In this document: positions 1 through 9,091 of the stretch, piece after piece
How positions within the stretch are numbered: the first letter of the stretch is position 1
Layout: each line of letters starts with the position of its first letter
Origin: Ralstonia pickettii DTP0602
GTDB taxonomy: Bacteria > Pseudomonadota > Gammaproteobacteria > Burkholderiales > Burkholderiaceae
Length of the DNA stretch: 64,000 nt
NCBI GenBank assembly: GCA_000471925.1
Contig: CP006668.1
Coordinates: 1,054,001 to 1,118,000, forward strand
Direction of reading: 5' to 3'
The notes under the pieces: model-generated
The model's database searches: none
What the model saw: the letters and a program-made list of their open reading frames with translations, nothing else
What the model was told of the DNA's origin: nothing
Position numbers and translations under genes: made by a program

Positions 1-240
1 GTATCAAATTCTCAGTTCGTCAGATCCTTCGGAAGTTTTCCGCCATTTGCAGCCAATTCCTGCATAAGTCGCTTCTGTAGCCATATGTTCATGGCGGCAG
101 AATCGTTCATATCGCCGTGCAAGTTGCTCGACACGAAATTGGTGTTGTGCTAGCGGCGTAATCGCCGTCGGGTGTTGCGGTAATGACAAGGGTCACCTGT
201 GGGGCAGAACTTATCGAGGGGCTTTTCCGCAGATGTGGTC
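1..240. other. unassigned left edge next to the repeat breakpoint
   Basis: No gene can be assigned here. A short reading frame on the minus strand (4-189, 61 codons) has no recognised motif. Its main value is as the sequence that replaces the rest of the AraC gene at the breakpoint near position 240, so it probably belongs to an inserted or recombined element whose body lies left of the window. Confidence 0.3.
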
Positions 241-467
241 AGCCTGAGGCCGAACGCCTCCATGTCCGAGGTTTGCGCGCAGTGGTTCAGCAAGCGGCAT
301 ACCGCCTCCATGCCGATCAGGGTCTCGCTGTCGTCGAGACACCGGCGCGGCAGGCCCGCCTTGCGCATCATCGCCAAGGGGTCGAGTCCAGCCGACTGCG
401 CCAGGTCGGCGAAGCCCGTCAGGCTGGCACTTCGGATGAGGTGGGGCTGGTCGGTGGACATTTTCAA
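241..467 (-). pseudogene. truncated AraC-family regulator (N-terminal 75 residues only)
   Basis: The first 75 or so codons match, almost base for base, the start of the intact AraC-type regulator at 10577-11632. The match stops near position 240, after which the frame runs about 30 unrelated codons to a stop at 150. The C-terminal DNA-binding domain is missing, so this copy cannot act as a regulator. It keeps the normal divergent arrangement with the cleavage enzyme at 604. The cause was probably an insertion or recombination at the breakpoint. Confidence 0.85.
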
Positions 468-473
468 AAGTTT

Positions 474-516
474 TTGATCCGTTACATCTAATCAATTCTA
501 CGCGACAACGGATCAA
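474..516. promoter_or_regulatory. inverted repeat in the divergent AraC/BKACE promoter region, copy 1
   Basis: TTGATCCGTT at 474-483 is a perfect inverted repeat of AACGGATCAA at 507-516, with a 23-base spacer. The word ATCAATTCT also occurs twice. The same arrangement sits at 11639-11681 in front of the intact regulator, so it is a plausible AraC operator. Function is inferred from position and symmetry. Confidence 0.5.
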
Positions 517-603
517 TTCTGCCGAGGCGGCGACCCGCATCATATCTACAAGCGCGGACACGGCCTGCCTTCGCAGACTCCGCAGCCTACAAAGGAGAAC
601 ACC

Positions 604-1665
604 ATGCACTTCCTAGACGGGGCCCTGCTGCCCGAAAACCAGGAAAAACTTGTCATCACCGCCGCACCGTATGGCCCGCAATGGGAGCCGGGCGACTTTC
701 CATCCGACATCCCGGTCACGATCGAGGAGCAGGTGCAAAAGGCAGTGGACTGCTACAACGCCGGCGCCACCGTGCTCCATTTCCATGCCCGCGAGGACGA
801 TGGTTCTGGCTGCAAGAACCTCGACCGCTTCAACGAGCTGCTATCGCGCCTGAAGCAGGCGGTGCCCGACATGATCATCCAGGTCGGCGGCTCGATCTCG
901 TTCGCACCGGTCGAGGAAGGCGCGCCCGCCGAGTGGCTGAGCGACGAGACGCGTCACATGCTGGCGCGCCTGAAGCCGACGCCCGAGCAGGTCACCGTGG
1001 CAGTCAACACCGGCCAGATGAACACGGTTGAGATCATGACCCCTGAGGACTGTGCGGGAACCTCGTTCGAGCGCAAGGCGGTCTACGACGCCTATGAGGA
1101 GATGATCGTTCCGGCCGGGCCCGCCTGGTTGCGCGAACACCTCGCCCAATTGGCGGCCAACGGCATCCAGCCGCACTTCCAGATCACCATGAAATCAGGC
1201 CTCGTCACCCTCGAGCGCCTGATTCGGCGTGGCCTCTACAAGGGGCCGCTCAATGTGAACTGGGTCGCGCTCAGCGGCGGCTTCGACAACCCGGACCCCT
1301 ACAGCATGATGGAGTTCATTCGCCTTCTGCCCGATGGGTCGACGCTCACACTGGAATCGCTGATGCGCGCCACCCTGCCGATCAACACCATGGCGATCGC
1401 CATGGGCCTGCACGTTCGTTGCGGCATCGAGGACACGATCTGGGGCCCCACCGGCGAGCCGATGTCCAGCGTGAAGCAGATCGAACAACTGGTGCGCATC
1501 TCGCACGAACTGGGACGGGGCGTCGCGTCGGCCCAGGAGGCGCGCGCAATCTTCAAGATCGGCACGCAGTACCAAACGACCGAGCAGACGCTCGCCGAGT
1601 TGCGTTATCCCACCGCACGCCGTCCGGTCAGGCCGGCGCTGGCGGAACGCAAGGTGGCAGCATGA
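604..1665 (+). CDS. beta-keto acid cleavage enzyme (BKACE, DUF849), copy 1
   Basis: A 353-residue protein of the BKACE family (3-keto-5-aminohexanoate cleavage enzyme type). Members use Zn2+ to cleave a beta-keto acid with acetyl-CoA, giving acetoacetate and a CoA ester. The family signature is seen early: a TAAPYGPQ-like strand, the metal-binding H-F-H of LHFHARED near residue 60, and IIQVGGSISF. AAAGGAG lies 8 bases before the ATG. The stop overlaps the next start as ATGA, so it heads an operon with a hydrolase, a CMD protein, a Bug receptor and a porin. The substrate is unknown. It is nearly identical to 11765-12826. Confidence 0.9.
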   Translation: MHFLDGALLPENQEKLVITAAPYGPQWEPGDFPSDIPVTIEEQVQKAVDCYNAGATVLHFHAREDDGSGCKNLDRFNELLSRLKQAVPDMIIQVGGSISFAPVEEGAPAEWLSDETRHMLARLKPTPEQVTVAVNTGQMNTVEIMTPEDCAGTSFERKAVYDAYEEMIVPAGPAWLREHLAQLAANGIQPHFQITMKSGLVTLERLIRRGLYKGPLNVNWVALSGGFDNPDPYSMMEFIRLLPDGSTLTLESLMRATLPINTMAIAMGLHVRCGIEDTIWGPTGEPMSSVKQIEQLVRISHELGRGVASAQEARAIFKIGTQYQTTEQTLAELRYPTARRPVRPALAERKVAA

Positions 1666-2252
1666 AAGACCTTCATGAAGTGACAGTTGTCACGGTGCCG
1701 GGGCTGCGCGAGGAAACACCGGCGCACTGGCAGGCGCTGCTGGCCGGCGAACTGCCCAACGTGCGCTCGCTCCCTGCTCTGGGGCGCACCAACATTGATC
1801 TGAATGCGCGGGTCGCGGCAATCGACGCCGCAGTACTGGCGGCCCCGGCGCCCGTCATCATCGTGGCGCACAGTGGCGGATGCATTGCGACAGCGCACTG
1901 GGCGCGCCGCACCAGCCGGAAGATCCTCGGCGCCCTGCTGGCGACGCCGCCGGACCTAGAGCAGCCTCTGCCGCCCGAATTCCCTGCGCTGTCGGCCTTC
2001 GCCGAAGCGGGCTGGACACCTATGCCGAAGGGTCCGCTACCTTTCCACTGCATCGTGGCGGCGAGCCGCAACGATCCGCTGGGAGAGTTTGCAAGGGTGA
2101 CGGACATGGCCTCCGGCTGGGGCGCGGAACTGGTCGACCTGGGCGAGGTCGGTCATCTGAACCCAGCGTCGGGCTATGGGCCATGGCCCGCAGCATACGC
2201 GCTGATTCGCAGGCTGGCCCAAAGCCAAGCCGTGTCGGGAGTCCTCGCATGA
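1662..2252 (+). CDS. RBBP9/YdeN-family serine hydrolase
   Basis: A 196-residue alpha/beta hydrolase of the RBBP9/YdeN type. It starts with a beta strand leading into V-P-G-L-R, has the nucleophile motif AHSGG (Ser within IIVAHSGGC) near residue 70, and a late D-x-G-x-x-G-H-L-N segment supplying the probable catalytic His. Its ATG overlaps the BKACE stop and its stop overlaps the next ATG, so translation is probably coupled. A decayed remnant of the same gene follows BKACE copy 2 at 12827-12963. It may hydrolyse a thioester or ester made by BKACE, which is inference. Confidence 0.8.
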   Translation: MKDLHEVTVVTVPGLREETPAHWQALLAGELPNVRSLPALGRTNIDLNARVAAIDAAVLAAPAPVIIVAHSGGCIATAHWARRTSRKILGALLATPPDLEQPLPPEFPALSAFAEAGWTPMPKGPLPFHCIVAASRNDPLGEFARVTDMASGWGAELVDLGEVGHLNPASGYGPWPAAYALIRRLAQSQAVSGVLA

Positions 2253-2641
2253 GCCCAAGCCAAACGCCCACTTGTGATGCCTTGCACGCGCAAGGCCACT
2301 GGAATCCCGATTGGGACGCCATGGCGTCTCTGGCGCCGGACTGGACCGAGCAGTTTATGCGCATGGTCAGCTTTCCACTGAACTCCCCCGCGCTCGACTC
2401 GCGGACCTTCGAGCTGGTCTGCATCGCGATCGACGCGTCTGTGACCCACATGTTCGCGCCCGGCACGCGACGCCACATTCGGCGAGCGCTCGATCTCGGC
2501 GTGAGTGCCGACGAGATCGTCGCCGTGCTGCAGCTCACCGCCACGTTGGGGCTGCACACCATGAGCATGGCGGCGCCCCTGCTTCAGCAGGAGCTGCGCG
2601 AGCGCCAGGCCACGGCCAACGAGCCGCCGCAGGAGAGCTAA
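2249..2641 (+). CDS. carboxymuconolactone decarboxylase/AhpD-like protein
   Basis: A 130-residue all-helical protein of the CMD/AhpD superfamily: W-x-x-F near residue 30, then an ELVCIAIDAS-like helix and a H-I-R-x-A-L-x-x-G-V-S-x-x-E-I segment typical of the fold. The AhpD C-x-x-C pair is absent, so peroxidase-type redox activity is unlikely. The start overlaps the hydrolase stop (ATGA). Proteins of this kind accompany BKACE and Bug genes in many catabolic operons, but the reaction is not known. Confidence 0.75.
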   Translation: MSPSQTPTCDALHAQGHWNPDWDAMASLAPDWTEQFMRMVSFPLNSPALDSRTFELVCIAIDASVTHMFAPGTRRHIRRALDLGVSADEIVAVLQLTATLGLHTMSMAAPLLQQELRERQATANEPPQES

Positions 2642-2902
2642 AAGGTCGGCGTGCAGTACAACACGATTGATGAACCGCGGGCCGTTTTGGCATGGCACCC
2701 AAACGCAAGCCCGGGAAGCGCAACGTACTGTTCCGCTTCCTGGCATAAGCGGTAAGGCCCCCGTCGCGGGTAGTCGGCCTGTGCCGTTGGCATCCTCTCT
2801 TGAAGAGGATTGCCAACACGGGAACCTGGATCGCTGAATTCCAAGTGTCGGCGCTCGTGGAGCGGTTACTGAATTACCTCACTGCATATTTGAAAGGACA
2901 CG

Positions 2903-3904
2903 ATGACTCTGCCTGACAAAATGACACTGAATACTGTACGCCGTAGTCTTGTGCGCGCCACGATGGCCGGATTGTTTGCGGCTTCGACGTCGATCGCTGT
3001 GGGCCAGCCTTTGGCAGATCGCCCTATTCGCATCATTGCCGTTGGCACGCCGGGAGCGACGGCGGATATTCTGGCGCGAGTAGTGGCCGACTCCTTGACC
3101 AAGAGCTTGGGGCAACCCGTCGTCGTGGAACCCAAGCCAGGGGCGGGTGGTGCTGTGGCCATGGAATCCTTTTTGAGAGCGCCTGCAGACGGATACACCT
3201 ACCTGCTGTCCATTAGCAGCCTGGTTTCGGAGCTGCCCTACACGTTCAAGCCCAAATACGATCCGTTCACGGCGATTCGGCCACTGGTGGAACTGGGAAG
3301 CATGGGCGCGATGCTAGTGGGCAATATCAACCTGCCACCCAAGAACTTTCAGGAGTTGGTTACCTATGTGAAGGCCAACAAGGGGAGGGTCAATATCGGG
3401 TCGTTCTCGCCGGGAACGATGTCGCACATACTCGGACTCCAATTGAACCAGCTGGCGGGGCTCGACATGAACATCATCCAATACAACGGGTCCACTCCCG
3501 GATTGGTGGATGTTATGGCGGGAAACGTCCAGTTTCAGATGGATGTGCCATTGACTTCCGTGCCATTGATCAAAGCGGGAAAGCTCAGGATATTCGCCGT
3601 CAGCTCGCCCAAGCGCTCCGAATTGATGCCGGAAGTCCCGACCTTCGCCGAATTGGGGTATGAGGCGATGACACGGACCTCGTGGATGGGACTGTGGACG
3701 CTCCCTGGTGTGCCTGGCGCGATCCAGCAACGTATCCGGAGCGAAGTTTTGAAGGCGTTGAATACGCCAGAGATTGCCGCTCGGCTCTCCTCGCTGGGTC
3801 TGAGTGTGACATCCAAGAATCCGCGCACGCCCGAGGAATTGTCCATCAGCTTGAAAAAGGACTACCAGACAACGGGCGCAGTGCTTCAGGCGGTGGGCTA
3901 TTAG
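2903..3904 (+). CDS. Bug-family tripartite tricarboxylate receptor, periplasmic
   Basis: A 333-residue Bug/TctC-type solute receptor. Residues 1-36 form a signal peptide with a basic start, a hydrophobic stretch and an A-V-G-Q-P-like cleavage area. The mature part opens with R-P-I-R-I-I, then the family landmarks G-Q-P-V-V-V-E and P-G-A-G-G around residue 75, A-P-A-D-G-Y near 93, and V-P-T-F-A-E-L-G-Y late in the protein. Such receptors bind carboxylates in the periplasm. No membrane partners are nearby, which is usual for orphan Bug proteins. GAAAGGA precedes the ATG. Confidence 0.9.
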   Translation: MTLPDKMTLNTVRRSLVRATMAGLFAASTSIAVGQPLADRPIRIIAVGTPGATADILARVVADSLTKSLGQPVVVEPKPGAGGAVAMESFLRAPADGYTYLLSISSLVSELPYTFKPKYDPFTAIRPLVELGSMGAMLVGNINLPPKNFQELVTYVKANKGRVNIGSFSPGTMSHILGLQLNQLAGLDMNIIQYNGSTPGLVDVMAGNVQFQMDVPLTSVPLIKAGKLRIFAVSSPKRSELMPEVPTFAELGYEAMTRTSWMGLWTLPGVPGAIQQRIRSEVLKALNTPEIAARLSSLGLSVTSKNPRTPEELSISLKKDYQTTGAVLQAVGY

Positions 3905-4111
3905 CCGCAGCAAGCGTTTCGGCGGATTTTTCCGGCATGCGTGCAGCGTCGCTCTTCGAGAGGAGGACGCCGTGAATCAGGGCGCGTCGCCCGATGCAAA
4001 CCAATGCAAAGACCGAGGAGCACAAAGTTGGGCCATATCAGCAGCAATACCACATGTTTTGATCGAACATCCCAGCCAGTTCGGCGAGGTCGAAACCGCC
4101 TCGCCGCGAAC

Positions 4112-5275
4112 ATGAAGAAGACGGGACTGGTCCTTGTCATGGCCGGCGCAGGATGCGGTACGGCGCTGGCTCAGGGCGGCGTCACGCTGTACGGCGTTGC
4201 CGACGCCGACCTCGAGTTTGCCAACCACGTGGGCTTGGCGCCAGCCCCGGCCAATGGCTACAATCCCGGCCCAGGCAACAAGGTCTACCGGATGAACTCG
4301 GGCGGCTTGTCAGGCTCGCGTTGGGGCTTGCGAGGCAGGGAAGACCTCGGCAGTGGGATGTCGTCGCTGTTCGTGCTGGAAGGCGGCTACAACGAGGACG
4401 CCGGCACCTCGCAGCAGGGCGGTCGGCTGTTCGGCCGCTCGGCGTACGTCGGCCTCGCGAGCAAAAACTATGGACAGGTGGCCTTTGGCCGGCAGTACAC
4501 GTCGCTGTTCGACTCGATGTCGAACTTTGTGCCGGCGCTCTACGCCACGTCTTATGAGCCCAGCGCTTTGCTGCTGGGGCCTAACTATCGTGAAGACAAC
4601 ACGGTCAAGTACAAGGGCGCATTCGGTCCACTGACCGCATCGTTGCATTGGTCGTTCGGCGTCGGTCTGGCTGTGCCGCAGACCAGTCCACTGCTGGTTG
4701 CCGGTGGGGGTAACGGTGAGGTGCCTGGCCAGTTCCGTCGGAACACCGGTTATGGCGCGGGACTGTCCTATATCGCCGGCGGCATCAGCATCTCGGCAGG
4801 CTATGACCAGTTCAACCCTGCCTTCGGCAACGGCACGGGCACCTTCAAGAACGCGGCAATTGCAGGCAGCTATGCCTTTGGCAATGCCAAGGTCATGGGC
4901 GGTTATCGCTGGGGTCAGAACCGCGGAGCGAACGGCAGCATGGTCAAGCGCGACGACTACTACTGGATCGGCGGCCAATACCAGGTGACGTCGGCGCTGG
5001 GCCTGATCGCGGAGTTTGCCTACGACAATATCAAGAACCTGTTCGGCAACCAATCGATGCCCAATCCCTGGCAGATCAACCTGATCGGCACCTACTCGTT
5101 CTCGAAGCGCACCGATGTCTATCTGACGTCGGCCTATTCGAAAAATGCAGGGCTGGGACTGGATTCGCTGGCCAACGGCTTCGCCAACAGCCTTGCGCTG
5201 GGCAACAGCTATACCCTCGGCCGGGGCGAATCCAACATGCTGGGGATCGCACTGGGCGTGCGCCACAAGTTCTGA
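4112..5275 (+). CDS. Gram-negative general porin (Porin_4 type)
   Basis: A 387-residue outer-membrane porin. It starts M-K-K-T with a signal peptide ending A-L-A-Q, then V-T-L-Y-G-V-A-D-A-D, the usual first strand of betaproteobacterial porins. G-L-R-G-x-E-D-L-G and F-G-R-Q-Y follow, and it ends in an aromatic strand with the required C-terminal Phe (V-R-H-K-F). An upstream in-frame ATG-like extension to 3941 was rejected because the signal peptide begins at 4112. The first base of a group II intron directly follows the stop codon, so the porin is intact. It probably admits the substrate handled by this operon. Confidence 0.92.
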   Translation: MKKTGLVLVMAGAGCGTALAQGGVTLYGVADADLEFANHVGLAPAPANGYNPGPGNKVYRMNSGGLSGSRWGLRGREDLGSGMSSLFVLEGGYNEDAGTSQQGGRLFGRSAYVGLASKNYGQVAFGRQYTSLFDSMSNFVPALYATSYEPSALLLGPNYREDNTVKYKGAFGPLTASLHWSFGVGLAVPQTSPLLVAGGGNGEVPGQFRRNTGYGAGLSYIAGGISISAGYDQFNPAFGNGTGTFKNAAIAGSYAFGNAKVMGGYRWGQNRGANGSMVKRDDYYWIGGQYQVTSALGLIAEFAYDNIKNLFGNQSMPNPWQINLIGTYSFSKRTDVYLTSAYSKNAGLGLDSLANGFANSLALGNSYTLGRGESNMLGIALGVRHKF

Positions 5276-7183
5276 GTGCGCCGGGAGACCGGTAAGGAGT
5301 AGGTGGTGAAAGTCCACTGCGATGAAGGAATAGCGAACCACATCGGCCCCGAGCCGTGCGCAGGCCACCGTGAGGTGGTCAGCGAAGCGTCGGTAGGGGA
5401 ACGTGCGGGCCAGCCATCGAGCCGCGATAGTTGTGTTGTTCCGGGTGCCGACGCGGTTCAGAACGCGGAAGGCAACATGAAGGGGCGCGTGAACGCGAGT
5501 GCCTCGACGACCCGGCGTGGTCCAAGACCCTGGCACGCACGGACGCTCTTTGCGCGGGAACCGGGAGATCTCTCGTCTGGCCAGTCGCAGCATGGCCTGG
5601 TCCGCATCGGGAAGGCGAGGAGCCGTAGCCGATGATGAACGGACGGGAGAAGTCAGACTCCGCCGTACTAGCGAGGAAGCCTGCGAACAATGCCGGGAAA
5701 TCGGCTGCGGAGTGGGTGGAGCGAAGGGCGGGGACCAAGGGGAACATGGGTCAGTCCAACACGTGCCGGGCGCAGAACCGGGCAAGCGTGCCACAGGGGC
5801 TGGAACGTGTACGGCGAGCTGCAAGGCAGCGGAAGAAGGAGCGGTTCACTGCGTTGCTGCATCACGTCACTGCCGACCGGCTTCGGGAGTCGTTTTATGC
5901 GCTCAAACGCAACGCGGCTCCGGGAGTGGATGGCATGACGTGGAGGTACTACGAGGCAGGACTGGAGGAGCATCTCCAGCGTCTGCACACGCAAGTACTC
6001 AGCGGAGCGTATCGGGCGCTACCCGTTCGGCGGCAGTACATACCAAAGCCGGACGGCAAACAGCGTCCATTGGGGATTGCCGCACTGGAAGACAAAATCG
6101 TCCAGCGCGCGGTGGTTGGAGTGCTAAATGCGATCTACGAGGAAGACTTCCTCGGTTTCTCGTACGGGTTCCGACCCGGACGCAGTCAGCATGATGCGTT
6201 GGACGCGTTGGCAACGGCCATCATCCGCACCCCGGTGAACTGGATCCTAGACGCCGACATCCGGAGCTTCTTCGACTCGGTCAGTCAGGACTGGCTGGTT
6301 CGGTTCATGGAGCATCGGATCGGCGACGAGCGCGTCATTCGCCTTGTGCGGAAATGGCTCAAGGCGGGCGTTCTGGAGAATGGGGAACTGAGCGTCAGTG
6401 AAACCGGTACACCGCAGGGTTCGGTGGCTTCGCCACTGTTCGCGAACGTGTATATGCACTACGTGTTTGATCTCTGGGCCAACCGGTGGCGACGGCGGGA
6501 AGCTAAAGGCAACGTCATCATTCTGCGGTACGCGGATGATGTTGTGGTTGGCTTCGAGCACGAAGCTGACGCGCGGCGCTTCTGGGACGCGATGCGACAG
6601 AGGCTGGAGGAGTTCTCGCTTGCGCTTCACCCGGACAAGACGAGGCTACTGGAGTTTGGCCGCAACGCAGCGGCCAACCGCCAGAGTCGAGGCCTTGGCC
6701 GGCCGGAGACCTTCGCCTTCCTGGGCTTCATCTTTATCTGCGGACGATCGCGTCGCGGTGCCTTCCAGTTGCAGAGGAAGACTCGCGGTGATCGCATGCG
6801 GGCGAAGCTCAGGCAGATCAAGGAGGACCTGCGACGGCGCATGCACGACCCGATTCCTGCGCAAGGAAAATGGCTTGGGCAGGTGGTGCGCGGATACTTC
6901 GCGTACCACGCGGTACCAACGAACTCGCGAGCGCTCAGCGCGTTCCGTTACCACGTTGTTGACCTCTGGCGGCGTGCGCTCAGGCGCCGCAGCCAAAAGG
7001 ATCATATGACGTGGACGCGGGTCGAGCGGATCGCGGATGCCTGGCTCCCGCAGCCTCGAATCCTTCATCCATGGCCGGACCGGCGCTTTGCCGTCAAACA
7101 CCCGAGGTAGGAGCCGTATGCCCGAATCGGGCTCGTACGGATCTGTGCGGGGGGTGCTCAGTAATGGGCATTCCTACCGCGAT
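5276..7183 (+). mobile_element. group II intron, copy 1 (1,908 bp)
   Basis: It begins with the conserved GTGCG and ends in AT. A domain V hairpin (GAGCCGTATG...CGTACGGATC, about 7109-7142) and a domain VI with a bulged A seven bases before the end are visible. The 5' exon is the porin 3' end. IBS1 GTTCTGA (5269-5275) is perfectly complementary to TCAGAAC at 5458-5464 (EBS1), and IBS2 CACAA (5264-5268) to TTGTG at 5431-5435 (EBS2). The intron encodes its own maturase. Confidence 0.93.
5632..7110 (+). CDS. ltrA: group II intron reverse transcriptase/maturase, copy 1
   Basis: A 492-residue intron-encoded protein. Reverse-transcriptase blocks run from about residue 80 (A-P-G-V-D-G) through Y-I-P-K-P-D-G-K-Q-R-P-L-G, G-F-R-P-G-R-S, a T-P-Q-G-S block and the catalytic Y-A-D-D near residue 300. 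A maturase (X) domain with G-Y-F-A-Y-H and a basic C-terminus follows. No H-N-H endonuclease domain is seen, so it should rely on single-stranded target DNA during homing. It differs from copy 2 at scattered residues only after about residue 80. Confidence 0.95.
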   Translation: MMNGREKSDSAVLARKPANNAGKSAAEWVERRAGTKGNMGQSNTCRAQNRASVPQGLERVRRAARQRKKERFTALLHHVTADRLRESFYALKRNAAPGVDGMTWRYYEAGLEEHLQRLHTQVLSGAYRALPVRRQYIPKPDGKQRPLGIAALEDKIVQRAVVGVLNAIYEEDFLGFSYGFRPGRSQHDALDALATAIIRTPVNWILDADIRSFFDSVSQDWLVRFMEHRIGDERVIRLVRKWLKAGVLENGELSVSETGTPQGSVASPLFANVYMHYVFDLWANRWRRREAKGNVIILRYADDVVVGFEHEADARRFWDAMRQRLEEFSLALHPDKTRLLEFGRNAAANRQSRGLGRPETFAFLGFIFICGRSRRGAFQLQRKTRGDRMRAKLRQIKEDLRRRMHDPIPAQGKWLGQVVRGYFAYHAVPTNSRALSAFRYHVVDLWRRALRRRSQKDHMTWTRVERIADAWLPQPRILHPWPDRRFAVKHPR

Positions 7184-9091
7184 GTGCGCCGGGAGACCGG
7201 TAAGGAGTAGGTGGTGAAAGTCCACTGCGATGAAGGAATAGCGAATCACATCGGCCCCGAGCCGTGCGCAGGCCACCGTGAGGTGGTCAGCGAAGCGTCG
7301 GTAGGGGAACGTGCGGGCCAGCCATCGAGCCGCGATAGTTGTGTTGTTCCGGGTGCCGACGCGGTTCAGAACGCGGAAGGCAACATGAAGGGGCGCGTGA
7401 ACGCGAGTGCCTCGACGACCCGGCGTGGTCCAAGACCCTGGCACGCACGGACGCTCTTTGCGCGGGAACCGGGAGATCTCTCGTCTGGCCAGTCGCAGCA
7501 TGGCCTGGTCCGCATCGGGAAGGCGAGGAGCCGTAGCCGATGATGAACGGACGGGAGAAGTCAGACTCCGCCGTACTAGCGAGGAAGCCTGCGAACAATG
7601 CCGGGAAATCGGCTGCGGAGTGGGTGGAGCGAAGGGCGGGGACCAAGGGGAACATGGGTCAGTCCAACACGTGCCGGGCGCAGAACCGGGCAAGCGTGCC
7701 ACAGGGGCTGGAACGTGTACGGCGAGCTGCAAGGCAGCGGAAGAAGGAGCGGTTCACTGCGCTGCTGCACCACGTCACGATCGATCGCCTTAGGGAGTCG
7801 TTCTTTGCGCTCAAGCGCAATGCGGCCCCTGGGGTGGACGGCGTGACGTGGCGGTACTACGAAGCAGGACTGGAAGAACATCTCGAGCGACTGCATGCGC
7901 AAGTACAGAGCGGAGCGTACCGGGCACTACCCGTCCGGCGGCGGTACATACCGAAGCCGGACGGTAAGCAGCGCCCGTTGGGGATTGCCGCGTTGGAGGA
8001 CAAGATTGTTCAACGCGCGGTGGTTGATGTGCTGAACGCGATCTACGAGGAGGATTTCCTCGGGTTCTCGTATGGGTTCCGGCCCGCGCGCAGCCAGCAC
8101 GATGCGCTGGACGCGTTGGCGACGGCCATCACCAGCACCCCGGTGAACTGGATTCTGGATGCGGATATTCGGAGCTTTTTCGACTCGGTTAGCCAGGAAT
8201 GGCTAGTCCGGTTCATTGAGCACCGGATCGGCGATCAACGCATCATTCGTCTTGTGCGCAAGTGGCTCAAGGCGGGCGTGCTGGAAGAGGGAGAGTTGAG
8301 CGTTAGTGAGACAGGTACCCCGCAGGGATCAGTGGCCTCACCACTGTTCGCGAACGTGTATTTGCACTACGTCTTTGACCTCTGGGCCAACCGGTGGCGA
8401 CGGCGAGAAGCCAAAGGCAACGTCATCATCTTGCGATACGCAGATGATGTTGTGGTCGGCTTCGAGCACGAAGCTGACGCGCGGCGCTTCTGGGACGCGA
8501 TGCGGCTGAGGTTGGAGGAGTTCTCGCTTGCGCTTCACCCGGACAAGACGAGGCTGCTGGAGTTCGGCCGCTATGCAGCGGTCAACCGCCAGCGTCGAGG
8601 CCTTGGCCGACCGGAGACCTTCGCCTTCTTGGGTTTCATCTTTATCTGCGGGCGATCGCGTCGCGGTGCTTTCCAGTTGCAGCGGAAGACCCGAGGTGAT
8701 CGCATGCGGGCGAAGCTCAGGCAGATCAAGGAGGAACTGCGGCGACGCATGCACGATCCGATTCCTGTGCAAGGGAAATGGCTCAGCCAGGTGGTTCGCG
8801 GATACTTCGCGTACCACGCAGTACCTACGAACTCGCGGGCACTCGGCGCGTTCCGTTACCACGTCGTTGATCTCTGGCGGCGTGCGCTCCGGCGCCGCAG
8901 CCAAAAGGATCACATGACGTGGACGCGGGTCGAGCGGATCGCGGATGCCTGGCTCCCACCACCTCGAATCCTTCACCCGTGGCCCGACCGGCGTTTTGCC
9001 GTCAAACACCCAAGGTAGGAGCCCGGTGCCCGAATTGGGCACGCCGGGATCTGTGCGGGGGGTGCTCAGTAATGAGCATTCCTACCGCGAT
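7184..9091 (+). mobile_element. group II intron, copy 2 (1,908 bp), directly abutting copy 1
   Basis: The GTGCG start follows the AT end of copy 1 with no base between. The length is identical (1,908 bp), and domains V and VI are again intact. The presumed EBS1 (TCAGAAC, about 7366-7372) is conserved, but the bases before this copy end in CCGCGAT and do not match IBS1. That argues against independent retrohoming into this junction. Confidence 0.9.
7540..9018 (+). CDS. ltrA: group II intron reverse transcriptase/maturase, copy 2
   Basis: A 492-residue paralogue of the protein at 5632-7110 with the same architecture: RT blocks including Y-A-D-D, then a maturase domain, no H-N-H. The first 80 or so residues are identical to copy 1. 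Later there are scattered, mostly conservative changes and many silent ones (for example a G-G-R to A-R change in the G-F-R-P block). Both copies look functional, with no frameshift or lost catalytic residue seen. Confidence 0.95.
   Translation: MMNGREKSDSAVLARKPANNAGKSAAEWVERRAGTKGNMGQSNTCRAQNRASVPQGLERVRRAARQRKKERFTALLHHVTIDRLRESFFALKRNAAPGVDGVTWRYYEAGLEEHLERLHAQVQSGAYRALPVRRRYIPKPDGKQRPLGIAALEDKIVQRAVVDVLNAIYEEDFLGFSYGFRPARSQHDALDALATAITSTPVNWILDADIRSFFDSVSQEWLVRFIEHRIGDQRIIRLVRKWLKAGVLEEGELSVSETGTPQGSVASPLFANVYLHYVFDLWANRWRRREAKGNVIILRYADDVVVGFEHEADARRFWDAMRLRLEEFSLALHPDKTRLLEFGRYAAVNRQRRGLGRPETFAFLGFIFICGRSRRGAFQLQRKTRGDRMRAKLRQIKEELRRRMHDPIPVQGKWLSQVVRGYFAYHAVPTNSRALGAFRYHVVDLWRRALRRRSQKDHMTWTRVERIADAWLPPPRILHPWPDRRFAVKHPR

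Larger units (their letters stand above)
241..1660. repeat. large direct repeat, copy 1 (partner at 11406-12821)
   Basis: This segment contains the AraC gene start, the divergent promoter region and the whole BKACE gene. It is repeated in the same orientation at 11406-12821 with few substitutions and a net 4-base length change in the promoter region (about 544-560). Similarity stops inside AraC on one side and at the last BKACE codons on the other. Recombination between the copies would excise about 11.2 kb, including the porin and both group II introns. Confidence 0.9.

Noticed and set aside
2777..2815. Hairpin TTGGCATCCTCT / AGAGGATTGCCAA as a possible attenuator before the Bug gene
   Set aside because: The stem is short and lacks a T-run or switch partner. 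It may be incidental.
3941..4111. N-terminal extension of the porin
   Set aside because: The signal peptide begins at 4112 and the upstream codons are Arg-rich, like noncoding DNA.
4310..5824. Long minus-strand open frame (504 codons) across the porin end and intron start
   Set aside because: It runs antisense to the porin and intron 5' region, has no motif, and a near-identical piece recurs simply because the intron is repeated. High GC content explains it.
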